NCBI GenBank assembly: GCA_951213105.1
Contig: OX578144.1
Span: forward strand, 83,775,015-83,839,014
DNA: 64,000 nt
Source of the DNA: Amaurobius ferox
Taxonomy: Eukaryota > Arthropoda > Arachnida > Araneae > Amaurobiidae
Direction of reading: 5' to 3'
In this document: positions 1 to 12,700 of the stretch, piece by piece
Layout of the letters: each line of letters begins with the position of its first letter
Numbering within the stretch: the stretch's first letter is position 1
Translations under genes and position numbers: made by a program
Notes under the pieces: generated by a model
Database searches by the model: none
What the model was told of the DNA's origin: nothing
Seen by the model: only the letters and a program-made list of their open reading frames with translations

Positions 1-601
1 TATGATTTTGCTAATTTTTAAATCATGAAAGATCCTAGCACAGTGAAAAAATATCTTCCTCTGTATAAAACTGATTTTCTTCGCATTCAAGCTCATGAAC
101 AGAAAAAGTAATTCAGCTCTGCTGTAAGTAAAGTAATTCAGCTCTACTTATAGATAAAATGAAATATTTACTAAAAAACGATTTATAAAAACTATTGAAG
201 GCATTGTAAAAATTAAAAGTAATTCATATAAAAAGTTCAACCACTGACTAAGCCTAACCATGAAACTAATTTTTCACTTTATCAAAAATGATGTATTGAC
301 AAGATGAGAGGAAAATACTGAGAAAACTCGTGGACTTCAAATCAATATAAATTGGTAGTTTTATCTATTCTTCATTGTTTTTCTTATCAATCTAGAATAG
401 CTAAAATAATACTGAAGAAACTCCTTCAGTATTATGTTACATTCTGTTAGATACAGAATAAACTGTACATATATCAAAGACTGTCCAAGTGTCATTTGTT
501 GAGCAAGGCAACAGTGTGCTCCCAACTGAGAGCACATAACATTCTATGTTTCAATTAAATAAACGTCACCTCTAACCCGTTTAAATAAAAACTACTTTTT
601 C

Positions 602-792
602 TCATATAAACCATTCTTCTTTCTTTGGAACACCATGTCCAGTTTTTCCCAGTCGTACAGCTGTGTCTGCATCTGGGGCATCTTTGGCTCCGGTATCTTC
701 ATGTGTTTTGTACTCACCCTTGTGACGAGACATATAGCGTCCAATTAAAATAGCCATCAGAATGAGGGCAAGGAAAATTAGTGCCAATATTC
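602..792 (-). CDS. Nrx-IV: Nrx-IV exon 19: transmembrane helix end, cytoplasmic tail, stop
   Basis: Last coding exon, residues 1035-1097 and TGA at 604-602. It starts after an acceptor AG (CT at 793-794 on the plus strand) with two bases that complete a Gly codon begun in exon 18. It encodes the hydrophobic run [17 protein letters not shown], then the basic juxtamembrane RYMSRHKG of the family and a tail ending EEWFI. The juxtamembrane block is the known protein 4.1/FERM binding site of this family. The hydrophobic C-terminus fits a PDZ ligand. Confidence 0.95.
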
Positions 793-3700
793 CTAGGAAT
801 GATAAAAATAAGGCATTACATATATAATCTTATAACAGTCGGTGTATGTACATTTTGCATGGATAAATAATGAATATTAAAGTGTATTACACAATATGAT
901 TATTAAACACTATTTCTACATTTGCTATAATACACAGTACATGCAAAGCAGGGGTCACGCCGTCAAACACTTTCTACAATTTAATTAGAAAATTTATTTT
1001 GGTGATTGATAATTTAAATTTGACTATTATCATTTCTACTGATTTTTAAATAAAAAACTGTACATTTTAAAGTTTTGTAAGGGGGAAAAAAAATTGGTTT
1101 CCTCACCATAATTTAACATTTTATGATCTATTCATTTAATGTCATCAATGCATGGCATATTCTTTCCAAAAAATTCTTTGAACCTATTGAACAGTAGATT
1201 TTTTTTCTAAACAATGCAAAAAATAATAAAAAAGACAAATAGAAGATATGGGTGATCAGAAAACCATGCATATTACATTTTAACATCATATAATGAACCA
1301 TGAAATTAAAATAGTTAAAATTTATTTTAGTTAGGCAACACTAATATATCCTCAAAATATATCAGAAACATCAACTGCTGATTTTAACACAACTAACGAT
1401 AATTGCAGACCACTTTTTTATCAATCACAGAACATGACATTTCTCCAGAGTGAAAGATTCTTTTTTTTTTTTTTTATCAATATTTCTCTAGTATAGTTCT
1501 CGGAGATCGTCATTGAAGAGCTTTGGCAATGCAGTCTCTATTTTAGACAGTTTATTCTGAGTTAAAATGGAAAGTCTGCCTGTTCTTGCTTTGTCTATGA
1601 CAAATCAAAGATAAATATGGCTCTAAAATTAAAAAAAAATCATTCTGGTAAAACACCATGTTCTTTGATTGATAAAAATGAGGTCTGTAATTATTGACTG
1701 AAGTGTTAAAAACAGCAGTCAATATTTTTGAGAATATATTAGTGCCACCTAACTGAAATAAATTGCGCTATTTCAATTTCTTGGTGCATTATGTGATTTT
1801 AATATTTGATGTGTGCAACTTTTCAATTACCCTGTAGATGCAGAATTCCATAATTCAATTTCTTGTAATCTTTAGATTCTTAATATATTATGTTTGGAAC
1901 ATAATAAAAAAAATTTGAAAATGAAATTACAATTTAGTGATTGAAAATTACATTTGGTGAAATTCAAATTTTAGTATCTTTATTTGAACTGGTAAACATT
2001 AGACATTTATTGATTTTTAGTGAGATCATACGACAGGAATTTTTTGACACTTTCATTGAAAACTGAGAAAAAAAATTGGCTATTAGAAATTTATTTCATT
2101 TAGCAAATAGAAGAAGTCTATTGATTTTTAGTGATATTTCTATTTTTATTATTTTCCCCTACAAATCCAAATTTGTTAGTTTATAGGATAGTTACGTGTT
2201 AGAATTAGAGGTCGGCATTGTTATGAAGGGATACGCCCTTCCTTTTAAAATTTAACACTTATTATTTATTTTATTTATTCTACTTTTATTTATATTTACT
2301 TTATCTTATTTTTCCAAGATTACTATATTTAAAGTCCTTTATTGATTGATTATTTCCATATTTCCAATTTGGCCTGATCGTATAGAATTACTAATAAAGT
2401 TATTATTATTATATTAAAATTGCCTCTTTATTTCCTTATAGCTTGGTCTGTGCTCGACTTTGTTTATATACCAGAAAAGCATTTCAATATAATTATTTAA
2501 CTCTAATAATTTCCACTTACCTTTTTGCACGGCTTCACAATAAATAAATAGCACAGCCAACAAGAAAAAGAAACTCAACTCAATTAATGTAAAGTTAAAA
2601 TTTTCTTTATTAATTAGAACTAATCTTAAGTGTTTCCCAACATAAATAGGTTAAATTTTATGCATTCTTAAACAATTAGAAGTATAGTGGTCAATAGTAC
2701 ATTGCTTTCAACTCAATTAAATTTTGTGTTCAATTAAACAATAACCTCGTTAACAAATTAAAATAACTAAACTATTACAAATTTCCTAGGTACAGAATCC
2801 ACTCTGGTCTAAAGACCAGAGTTTGGTCTGCCTGAGCTGTCCACCCCCAAAAATGTTAGACTTAAATGTTACGAAAATAAAAACAAACACAAATGGTACA
2901 TGTTAAAAATGGTAAATATTTGGGTTCAAAATTCAAATGGAATAAAACAAATTAGAGGGAAAAATTCCCAAGTTTAAAAATAAAAGTGTAAACGTTAGTA
3001 TTATGCATAAAATATGTAAAAACCATCAATTAATTTGAGTTGCTATTCACACAGGTAACTATTTATACGGATCACATGTTTCAGATAAAAAGTACCGGAC
3101 AAAATCCGGTAGAACTTAAATTTGTGATTGATGACACTGGTGGAATGGATCACAGGCTGCTTGGGATCTCACACCACTGGAGACCACTAGGACGACACTA
3201 ATCACGCGCAACACGCAAGCACCCAAGCGCACAAGCCCTATAAACCAAAACACCATGCTGTGGAACGGTCGAGTGGGCTGGTATCTCAGATGCTTACTAT
3301 TCGGAAGCCATTGTAATGGATTGGTAGAAACGTCGATTTTACAGAGCGCTGTGAAAGACGATACACTTTTGATGAAACGTAGATGTAAAAGGCATGATAT
3401 GAACAATGATACTTCTTGAGAAACACTAGATTCCAGGTAATAACTGATGTAGTCCATTTCCTCAATTTTTGTGTTCATCTGATGGAAAGTCCGGAGACAG
3501 AGACAACGGAACCTGTGCAACAAGAGATGATGCAGTCCCGGTAAAAGATTACTAATGATGTTGAGCAACATTTAAGACACTTTCTCACACATTTCTGGCG
3601 ACCGCGAGATACAGGCGCCCATGCATGCGGCCCGTTTCCACAGATCTCAGCAGCAACAAAAAGGAACCACCTAGTCCAATGCCAGTCAGGAATCAAATGT

Positions 3701-6700
3701 CTCCTCGCAACACGCTTGCCTCCCAGGAGACGCCAAACTTGGCGAGTGAAAACCTGCACTTCGCACCAAGCACTCACGCATTTACTGCAGAATAAAAATG
3801 ATGTTATGCCAAGAACCGCGAGGCAGGAAATTTCCGCCGAGCGGCAACCACGAACCCAAGCCGTGACGCATGATCACAGTATGCTGTGAGGCAACCATAC
3901 CTGCAGGTGTTCCAAGAAAAAACCACGAAGGGTCCAATTTTCACTTAAGATGTGTCCTTTTTTTTTGCAACTCGTAAATGAAGTGAGGCGAAATTAAAAG
4001 CAGAGAGCAAACACAGGAGAATTTAGCAAAATATATTTAGCGTTTGAAGACACACCGCTCATAATTTTGAATAATGAAAACAAAGAAAATGACAACAAAT
4101 TTACGTTAAAAGATTAATAAATCACCGAAATATTCAAAAACAACAAATAAATTTGATTTTCAAGAGAAGGTGAAAAATAATGAATTTGGAACTATTCTCA
4201 TCAATTTTGAACTGTTAATTAAATTTGAGCTATAGAATAAAGTATACTCATAAACGCCGGCATAACAGCATGGGCCTAAATTTAAAATTTTTACCCAGCC
4301 CAGCCAGAAAATATTAAGATTTGACATGATTCGAGCCTGAGAAATTTTCAAAATAATTCACCAGAACCCGACCCGGGCTGAAAACACTCAAAACCAGTTC
4401 CGATTTTAGCTGAAACTATGATCATAATTTGCCATTTAAGAAATTAAACTCAAATTATATTGCATATTAAATACAACGATTCAAATCAACAAGTGAAAGT
4501 TGCGAAGAACAATGTTTAATTTTGACTTTGGAATGTCTTTTTAACCAGTCAATGAAAAAATACCCTAACCAGTCAATGAAAAAATACCCTATGTACAAAA
4601 ATGTACCGAGAAATTGAAATAGTAGAATTTTTTCAGTTAGGCGGCATTAATGTACCCTCAAAAATAGATCAGAAATATTGTTTACTGTTTAAAAGATGTC
4701 TGACAATAATTGCAGATCTCAACTTATTAATCAAAGAGCATGGTGTTTTCTCAGAGTACAAAAATTTTAGTTTTTGAGCTATATTTCTTGAGCCATTCTT
4801 ATGAGTGTCATGGAAGAGTTCCAGGAGAGTTCGTTGAAGAGTTTCAGCAACATAGTCTAATTTCAGCCAGTTTATCCTGAGTTAGAATGGGAGGTCTGCC
4901 TGTTCTCACTTTGTCCACAACAGATCCAGTTTCTCGAAAAGGATTTACTAATCTTGTAATTGTTGAATTGTTAGAAGTTATAGAATATGTTTCTTCTGAG
5001 ACTCTTCAACGACAATCTCATTAGAATGGCTAAAGAAATATTGTTCTAAAATAAAAATCCTTTCACTCTGAGAAAATTCCATGTTCTTACATTGATAAAA
5101 AAGAAAGAAGCTGTAATGATTGTCTAATAACAGCAAATGATATTTTTGATATATTTTTTAGGGTATATTAGTTCTACCTAATTGAAAAAAAATTCTCCCA
5201 TTTCAATTTCTCGGTGCATTATATGACTTAAAAATGTGGTGTGCAAAACTTTTCAACCTTACCTATTGTACTGTCAATTTTGTTACATGAACAACAGATT
5301 TATATGTATATTAATTTGAGACCATGCCAAATTTTCATCTAATGAAATATATGTTATTTTCTGTCACTCTTAAATGCACATTTGCTCAATAGGCAACAAG
5401 CACAGACATAATACTCACCTCCTAAGATAGCTGAATCATCAGCCCCTGCAATATGGGCTTCGATGCGAACACCGGGAGGTAAAGTAGGAGGTGGACGGGT
5501 GGCTCTAGTCTCAGTAGGGTGAGTGACTGGCTCAATACCACAGTCATCCTCCCGTAAGTTTTCAGGAACAGAATACACATTCGATCGACGACTTTCTTGA
5601 AACAACCTTCGGAGGGGAAAGTGGTCATCAAACTGAACACGTGAGATACAGCCAACAAATCCCTCTCCAGTTCCCATGGATTCTATAAATTAAGAAAGTT
5701 CATTGAAAAAAAATATTTTAAAGGTCAAAAGTTTAAAATCTTTTACCTTATTTAATATTAATCTACATTATATTTTAATTTTATGATATATAAACTTCAC
5801 TCTAATGCAGCAATCTGTAAGCTTTTTCTATCAGCAAACAATATTCTATAAAAAATGTTTTCAGAGTTACCAAATATAAAAATTAGCACAGTAAATGATA
5901 CACATTTTCACTGTCATGGAGTAACAGAAGGTTGCAAGCTTTTGCACTAATGACTGCAAAAATATACCAGTCGGAAAAACATTTGGTATAAATCAGGACA
6001 GTATATAAATAATCATCAACAGCATAAACCAATTCCAGCTTCCTTATTCAGGAAAAGTAACAGAATGATTACATATCTAAAAGAAAATTGAAAAATAAAC
6101 CCATAAAGAAAAGTATTAAAGCTGAAATGAAAAATTTAAACACCAATTAAAAAGAAAACTACAATCGATTCTGCTTCTACTGGTGTTAACTACTGCTTTT
6201 CTAATCTAGAAGAAAGCCTTTTTGCTTTTGGTTAATTTCTGCATTATGGCAGCTTCATAACAAAGACTTAATAGGCATAATTTATAGCTGCATAGTAAAA
6301 ATTTAAATATAAATGATACTTTTGTACTTATTTCAAAATAATAATTTGCTTTGATTAAATGAAAATATTTGAATATTCCTGATATATTTTTAACTTTTTC
6401 AAATGAGCTAGAATTATTTTTGAGGGACAAATAACAAATCAGGCAAGAAAATACTAATTTTACACAAAATGTTGATTGTAGGTCGGACGTTCTGGGTCTC
6501 AAAAACAACAAAATGTTGATTAGTCAATGTATAGGATCATTATAATTGTAAGATTAAGCAATTTTCTTTGAGTTTCTTGAACATTTATATGGTTTATAAC
6601 TTTCTAATACTTCTTCGAAGAAAGCAGGTATAAGAAAATAGGTCACATTACCTATTTCTTACATCTGCTTTTTTCATAAAAAATCATATTCTCACAAGCA

Positions 6701-9700
6701 GCAGTTTTATTTATCGTGATTTACATAATTTACTATTTTTTATATACAGCCAATTCTTTTTTTATAAGCTTTGTTTTTTACATGAATTTGAAGTTACACG
6801 ATTCAAAAAAGTCTTCCTTTTTTGAAAAATTTATTTGATCTAACACGATTTCAAAGTCATTGTCTTATACTTATGTACGTGACCATGAGCGGTGTAGTAT
6901 AAATTGCAGTCTTTGGTACCAATGTATAAAAAAAATCACATTTTTACCACGCTTCAAAAATTAGGTAGCACTGCACACTGCTATGTTATCGAATAAGGGG
7001 ATTCCCCAGCTACTGGGGGAATCCCCTTATTCGATAACTCTTACCTACCCATTTCGACATTTACATAACATATTGCATCATTAAATTGTTTAAGTTTATT
7101 AGCTCACAATATTTAATCAATTGTTCGTGTTATCAGCCATACATAGTGCTATCAATTGTGTATTTGAACATTTCTGACCTTAAGAAGTGAAAAAAGGTGT
7201 TTTTATCTAGATAAAATTTTTACCCTAGATAACATTTAACAAAATGTTGAAAGTTTCAAAGATTCGTAAAAGGCAAGCCATTTCTTTAGAAGTTAAATTA
7301 AAAATCTTGAATTGTCTTGCGAGAGGTGAAGGTTCAACATCTGTAGGCAAGGTTTTGGCTTGAACGAAGCTACTATCAGAACCATTAAGAAAAATGAGAA
7401 TGCCATACGGAAATCTGTCATCTGCGCATCAAAACTTAGTTCCAAAACATTGTCATACATTAGAGATGAAGTATTAGTAAAAATGGAAAAATGTGTAGTG
7501 CTTTGGATGAAGGATTTATTGCAAAAGAAAATACCTGTAAATGGAAATATTATAAAGCAGAAGGTACTACAAATTTATAAGCATGTGCAGATATCGGAGC
7601 CATCAACAAGTCGTCAAGATAAGAAAAAATAATTTTCGGCTAGTGATGGATGGCTAACAGGATTTCTTAAAAGAAATGCATTTCATAATTTAAAAATTAA
7701 AGGAGAAATTGTATCAGCAGATGAAGAGGCTGCTAAAAGCTATCCAGCAAAACTACCCAAAATAATCGAAGATGGGGACTATGTTCCCGACCAAATATTC
7801 AATGGCGATGAAAAGAGTCTCTTCTGGAAAAAAATGCCTACCAGAACTTTTATAGAAAAATCTGAAAAATTGCTAGTGGGTTTAAAGCTGCTAAAGATCG
7901 GGTGACTTTTTTATTGTGTAGCAACGCTTCTGGTGGCAAAATTTTAAAGCCTCTTTTAATCAACCGATCATTAACCCTTTAAGCGTGTCATTTATTTTCC
8001 TTCGCATGCACTACAGTGGGGAGTTTTCTCTCCCATACCGTTTTGTCCACTGCTTGCGTGTTGAATAAGAAGGTGTTTTACTGAAATAAGTATTATGTAA
8101 ATAAACATGCATAATAACAGATAAGTAAGTAAAAAACATACAATTCCAATTTTTAATAGTTCCTCTTGGTATGATAGATTTTAAAACATGGTATAACAAA
8201 GAGCAACGTCACAATCAGGACACCATATCCTGGTTTCTTTCCCAAGCATCTTGCCAGGTTTATTAGAAGCACAACATACAACACATTGCCTAGTTGGCTC
8301 TATTTTGCAGGGTGTGGGAAATACATATTTGTCGAAATTTCTCCATGTAAGACGAAGAGGATGATTTTCATAACTTTACTTTTCTGATTTTACAGCCATG
8401 TTGGTAGAATCATAGGATTTTTGTATTGTTTCTTAAATGATTTCAATTCTAAAGTCAATAAGTGTTATATTTCTGGGTGTTACCTTTCTCTATAAAATAA
8501 AAGCATTGAAGGTAATTTATTCAAACAAGTGCCTGGATATTTTTTTATAATAAACCTTCATCCTTTTTTGTACTGTATCCAGGGTGAGTACACTTTCCCT
8601 TATAAAAATTTTAAGGACTTTCAAGTACCATTCAATTTTTTTTCAAGAACTTTAACCAACGATTCATTATGAAATTATGCTGTTATATTTTTTCTGGGAT
8701 AATGAACTGATTTTTTGTTTATTGAGCGAAACATAGCAATGAGTTAAAACAGCAATGAATTAAAACATTGCAATGAGTTAAAACATAGCAATACTAAAAT
8801 CTGTTAAAAGTTAACTTTATGAACAGATGGATCAGATTAACTAACCTTTTTACCCATGAATTATTGAAAATGCAATCTTTTGATATTTCTCCCATACTTG
8901 CAATATCAAATGATTTTTTGCATCACAAACATTTTGCTTTTCGCACATCATTATCTTGGGTCAATCAGTCTCTATAACGTACATCTTCTAGCCAACCAAG
9001 GTTAAATACACATTTTCCAGGCATGGTCAAATATAAAATATGATCTAATGAAATGCATACAATGCTAAGCATGTGCAGATAACGACGTGCACACTTTCAG
9101 TCCTCTACTAGTGAGAAGCAGGCTTCCGGAAATCGCCCGTCCTAGCCGGATTAAAATTCAACAAGGACGATCAGTTTTTGGAAGGTGCTGTCCTCGAGAT
9201 TTAAAAAAAAAAGAAAAGGTCATCGTAAAATGATGGCGAAAGCAGCCTTTTTCCTTGCCATGAATGAAAATTGAAATGTCCTCACCTGCAAATCCCCACC
9301 CCCATACACTTAGCTGGAGTACATTTTCAAAGCTTTCTTCTAGGAGAGTCGTCAGGTGGTCTGCATTGTAACCATAGGTGCTAATTATTTCTCTCCCCTC
9401 ATTCTCCACCCAGTAAATCCGATTACGGAACGAAAATGTGATAGTGCACTCAAGATCGAAGTGACACATTTACAATTCATTCATGACATTTGTTCCAGTT
9501 GTCTGGCAACTGAAGTTAAGCTATGAAACATCTATTCAGTCCAAGAAGATTTAAATCTTGATTCAATCACATTCCCTAGAAATTAAGAGTGTCAATGAGG
9601 TTTAAACTGCTTAGGGACAAGAGGATTTATAGGATTATTTATTTACCACTCCTTGAAGTCACCAAACACTAGAAAGAGAAGAGATTTCTTTCATCTCTTA

Positions 9701-12700
9701 CCCTTCTGTACCCACCCATAGATCGGAATGTAGATAACCTATATTCTTTAGGACATCTAGGGATCGGAATTCCACAGGGTCTTATGAGGATGGGTAAAAA
9801 ATCTTAATAGCCGTACTCGAGGACAGGATAGAGTTTACAATTTCCTGAACCCTGTTGAGAAGTGCAGTGAACTTTAAAGCTATTCAAATACAGAAGTAAG
9901 AATATCTAATGATTTGTTTTCCCACCTCCTCAGTTAAAACAAACTTTCTTTCCAATACTGAAAATATTTCTGCCCCTTATTACCACCCTTCTCCAAGGCC
10001 GAATGTAGATCGAACCCCTCTCCTTCCTATATTTAAGCTCTTTGACCTTCGCGTCATAAATAAGAAAGAAAACATCTGCTCCATCAACTGGGGAGACTTC
10101 GTCAACTTCATGAAGATACAGAATTTTGTTTTCCTTCTCTAAGCAGATGCCTCTAGGGAATTGCGACTGAATCGTTTTTCATACTAAGCTCAGGAATGTT
10201 TGACATACGTAAATAGAGATGGAGTCTTTTTCAAACACCATTTTCAAGGACTTCACAAAAAATTGTGAATTTTCCAGCACTTTCAAGGCCTTGAAAATGG
10301 CCATCTAAAATTCAAGTACTTTCCCAATTTTCAAGCACCCATACGCACCCTGTGTATAGTAATACGATAAATTTCATACTGTATCGTAATACGAAATACA
10401 AAGCTAACTAGAACTTGTACGAAATACTGTCTCTGATAAAATCTAGTTTGTAGGACTACTACTGCCATCTAGTGGAGAAGATTGTAAACACAATTAATAT
10501 CTTATACACAATCATATGATGTGTTATTTCCGTCAAACACATAGGAATCTCGCCTTTCAAAGTGCATGACGAGTTTGCCTCCCTCGTCAACCATGTTTAT
10601 CAGTAATGCAATGCATGACGAGTTGAACTCGTCAACAATGCTTAAAGGGTTAAGGCCACGTGCTTTGAGAGGAAAAAACATTCAACAGTTGCCGGTTCAT
10701 TGGAGGGTGAATAAAAAGGCCTGGATGACAGGAGGTCTATTTACAGAATGGTTTGAAGAATGCTTTGTTCCTGAAGTTAAAAGATATATGGAGCAATGAT
10801 ATCTTGATTTTAAAGTACTTTTGGTCGTAGATAATGCACCCAGTCATCCGGTATTAGAGCATTCAAATGTTCAAGTAATCTTTTTGCCACCTAATACCAC
10901 TTCCTTGATTCAAGCATTAGACCAGGGCATAATCGCTACCTTTAAGCTGTATTATACTCAACGAGCATTTCAACAAATTTTAGATGCAGTAGAGAAGAAC
11001 AACCTCACAATCATTGATGATTGGAAAAAATATTCGATTATGGATTGCATTACATATGCTTCATTGGTCAAAGAGAAGTTAAGGGTATCAACTTTAAATG
11101 CTTGCTGGAAAGCACTTTGACCAGAATGCGTCAAGAGTGGTAACTCAGTGCCCCAAACAACGATAGAGTCTTCTAAAATTATAGCCTTGGCACACGAAAT
11201 TGGAGAAGGGTTTGAGGACCTACAAATTGAAGACATTGACAAATTAATGATAGATAAACCTTTAGATGTGGATGATCTGATTGATTTAATAACAGATGAT
11301 GATAATAGTACTGAGGATCATAATAGCAATAACGAGGAAGAGCCTGAAATATGTCAACTAACTGCTAGTTTAATTGGTGAGGGTCTAACATTTGGGAAAT
11401 GTATGGTGAATCATTTTCTAAAAATTGATCCAAATATGGAACATGCCCTAAAATTCGAACAAGATATGAAGAATTGTTTGGCTGGGTATCAAGAGTTGAA
11501 GACCCAGACCGTCCGACTCATCCTGAGGACTTGAGCAGGGTATTAAGAGTTGTATAAAAAACTTAAAAAACCAAAAGTTCAACTATCTATAACAGACTTT
11601 TTAATAAAAAAGTCGACAGCGCAAGATCTTTGGGAAAGTAGTTTGGTAGTTCAAAACAGTATTACCGGACGAAAGTCTCCATTAAAGAGCTTGACGGATG
11701 TAGATATCTCTAGTGATGATAACGACTTTGGTTCAGTTCGTCGCAAACAATTACGTTTATTATCAAGTAGCGATGAATAATTATGTAACTAAATATTATT
11801 TCTTTATTTCTATTTTTAATTTTGAGTTTTCTATTCTTAATTTTGGATTAACAGATTCCTCTTTTTTGCTTGCGCTACTTATTTTTACCTATGAATTATG
11901 TATTTTAAGTTTTATTGCTCAATAAAATTACATATGTATGTATATATCATTCGTATGCATATCAGAACTTTTACAGTTTTCAGCATTTTTTTTGCACGGT
12001 TTTTAAACTAAATATAGTTCTTTATTTCATCTTACACGGTTTTCGGATAACATGGAATGTATCCCCAATTTTACTATAGGAAACTTATCTCTTTTTACAT
12101 GAATTTCTGAGGAACATATCTACCGTTGTTGTTGATTGATGTTGAAACCCAGACCGTCCGACCTACCAGAAAGGTGTAAGGTAACTGTTTGGACGGTCGG
12201 GAAGTGCCACCCAATTTAGACCGGAACCCAGTGGGGGAGGCATCCACAGGGACCGTACCCTCCTTCCCCTACCACCAACCTCTCGGAAGGACTTTCGGAC
12301 CCACATGTTTAACGTGATCGTACTCCGCATGAACACGGCGGCAGTTTTGGAAGTGGCTGGAATCGAACCCGGGCCTACCGAGTGCAACTCCAGCGCGCTA
12401 ACCATTGAGCTACCGCGCCCAGAGGAACATAGCTACCGTGTAAAAAAAGAGTTGGGTGCATGTATTTCTAAGTATTTTTAACCTATTATCAAATTGAGTT
12501 TTTTAAAAAGTGAACAACCTTGGTTAAATGCAGGAGAATTCTTGTTGTCGGCACTAGAGTCAAGAAAAGATCTTTTAACCTGATTAATTAACATGTAAAC
12601 TGACCTTGTGATGGTTTCATATAAATATCTAATTAATATGGCAGCAAAATTACAAATTAAATATTCCCCACAACTTACCATTTCTGCCCACATATATACT

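Larger units (their letters stand above)
793..5418 (-). other. Nrx-IV intron 18 (4.6 kb)
   Basis: Non-coding. It holds two copies of a fold-back element (about 1287-1795 and 4600-5226), a G+C-richer block of unknown origin at about 3060-3960, a perfect 20-bp palindrome at 2801-2820 (CTCTGGTCTAAAGACCAGAG) and a 23-bp unit repeated twice at about 4544-4590. The rest is A+T-rich with nothing recognisable. Confidence 0.8.
7975..10649 (-). mobile_element. piggyBac-like element inserted at TTAA in the Tigger transposase
   Basis: Flanked by the TTAA target duplication typical of piggyBac (7971-7974 and 10650-10653). Terminal inverted repeats are CCCTTTAAGC at the left and GCTTAAAGGG at the right. 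Subterminal repeats containing GACGAG/CTCGTC lie near the right end. Removing the element with one TTAA restores the reading ...[14 protein letters not shown]... of the Tigger transposase, which shows a precise insertion. It encodes a C-terminal cysteine-rich relic on the minus strand and is interrupted by a hAT-like element. Confidence 0.85.
6747..12458 (+). mobile_element. Tigger/pogo-type DNA transposon, decayed and multiply interrupted
   Basis: Left terminal repeat CAGCCAATTCTTTTTTTATA preceded by TA (6745-6746). The right end, reverse complemented, reads CACCCAACTCTTTTTTTACA and is followed by a mutated dinucleotide. The transposase relic runs left to right from 7244 to 11780. Nested within are a piggyBac-like element (7975-10649) with a hAT-like element inside it, a 39-bp micro-insertion (11499-11537), and a SINE (12126-12421). 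Removing these gives a standard pogo-type layout of about 2.7 kb. Confidence 0.75.
5683..12678 (-). other. Nrx-IV intron 17 (7.0 kb), mostly one nested transposon cluster
   Basis: Apart from a 30-bp micro-insertion at 6478-6507 and plain A+T-rich sequence at 5.7-6.7 kb, this intron is a Tigger/pogo element (6747-12458) with further elements inside it. I see no host coding sequence. Confidence 0.8.

Noticed and set aside
1..601. Poly(A) signal for Nrx-IV
   Set aside because: I found no AATAAA or ATTAAA on the minus strand between base 601 and 1, so the 3' untranslated region may extend past the window or use a variant signal.
3116..3777. Minus-strand open frames of 151 and 100 codons
   Set aside because: They overlap each other in different frames, have no recognisable domain, no splice partners and odd composition. 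Their length is explained by the higher G+C of the block.
9158..9469. 103-codon minus-strand frame within the nested element
   Set aside because: No motif or family resemblance. It could be a relic of the inner element, but it cannot be supported as a gene.
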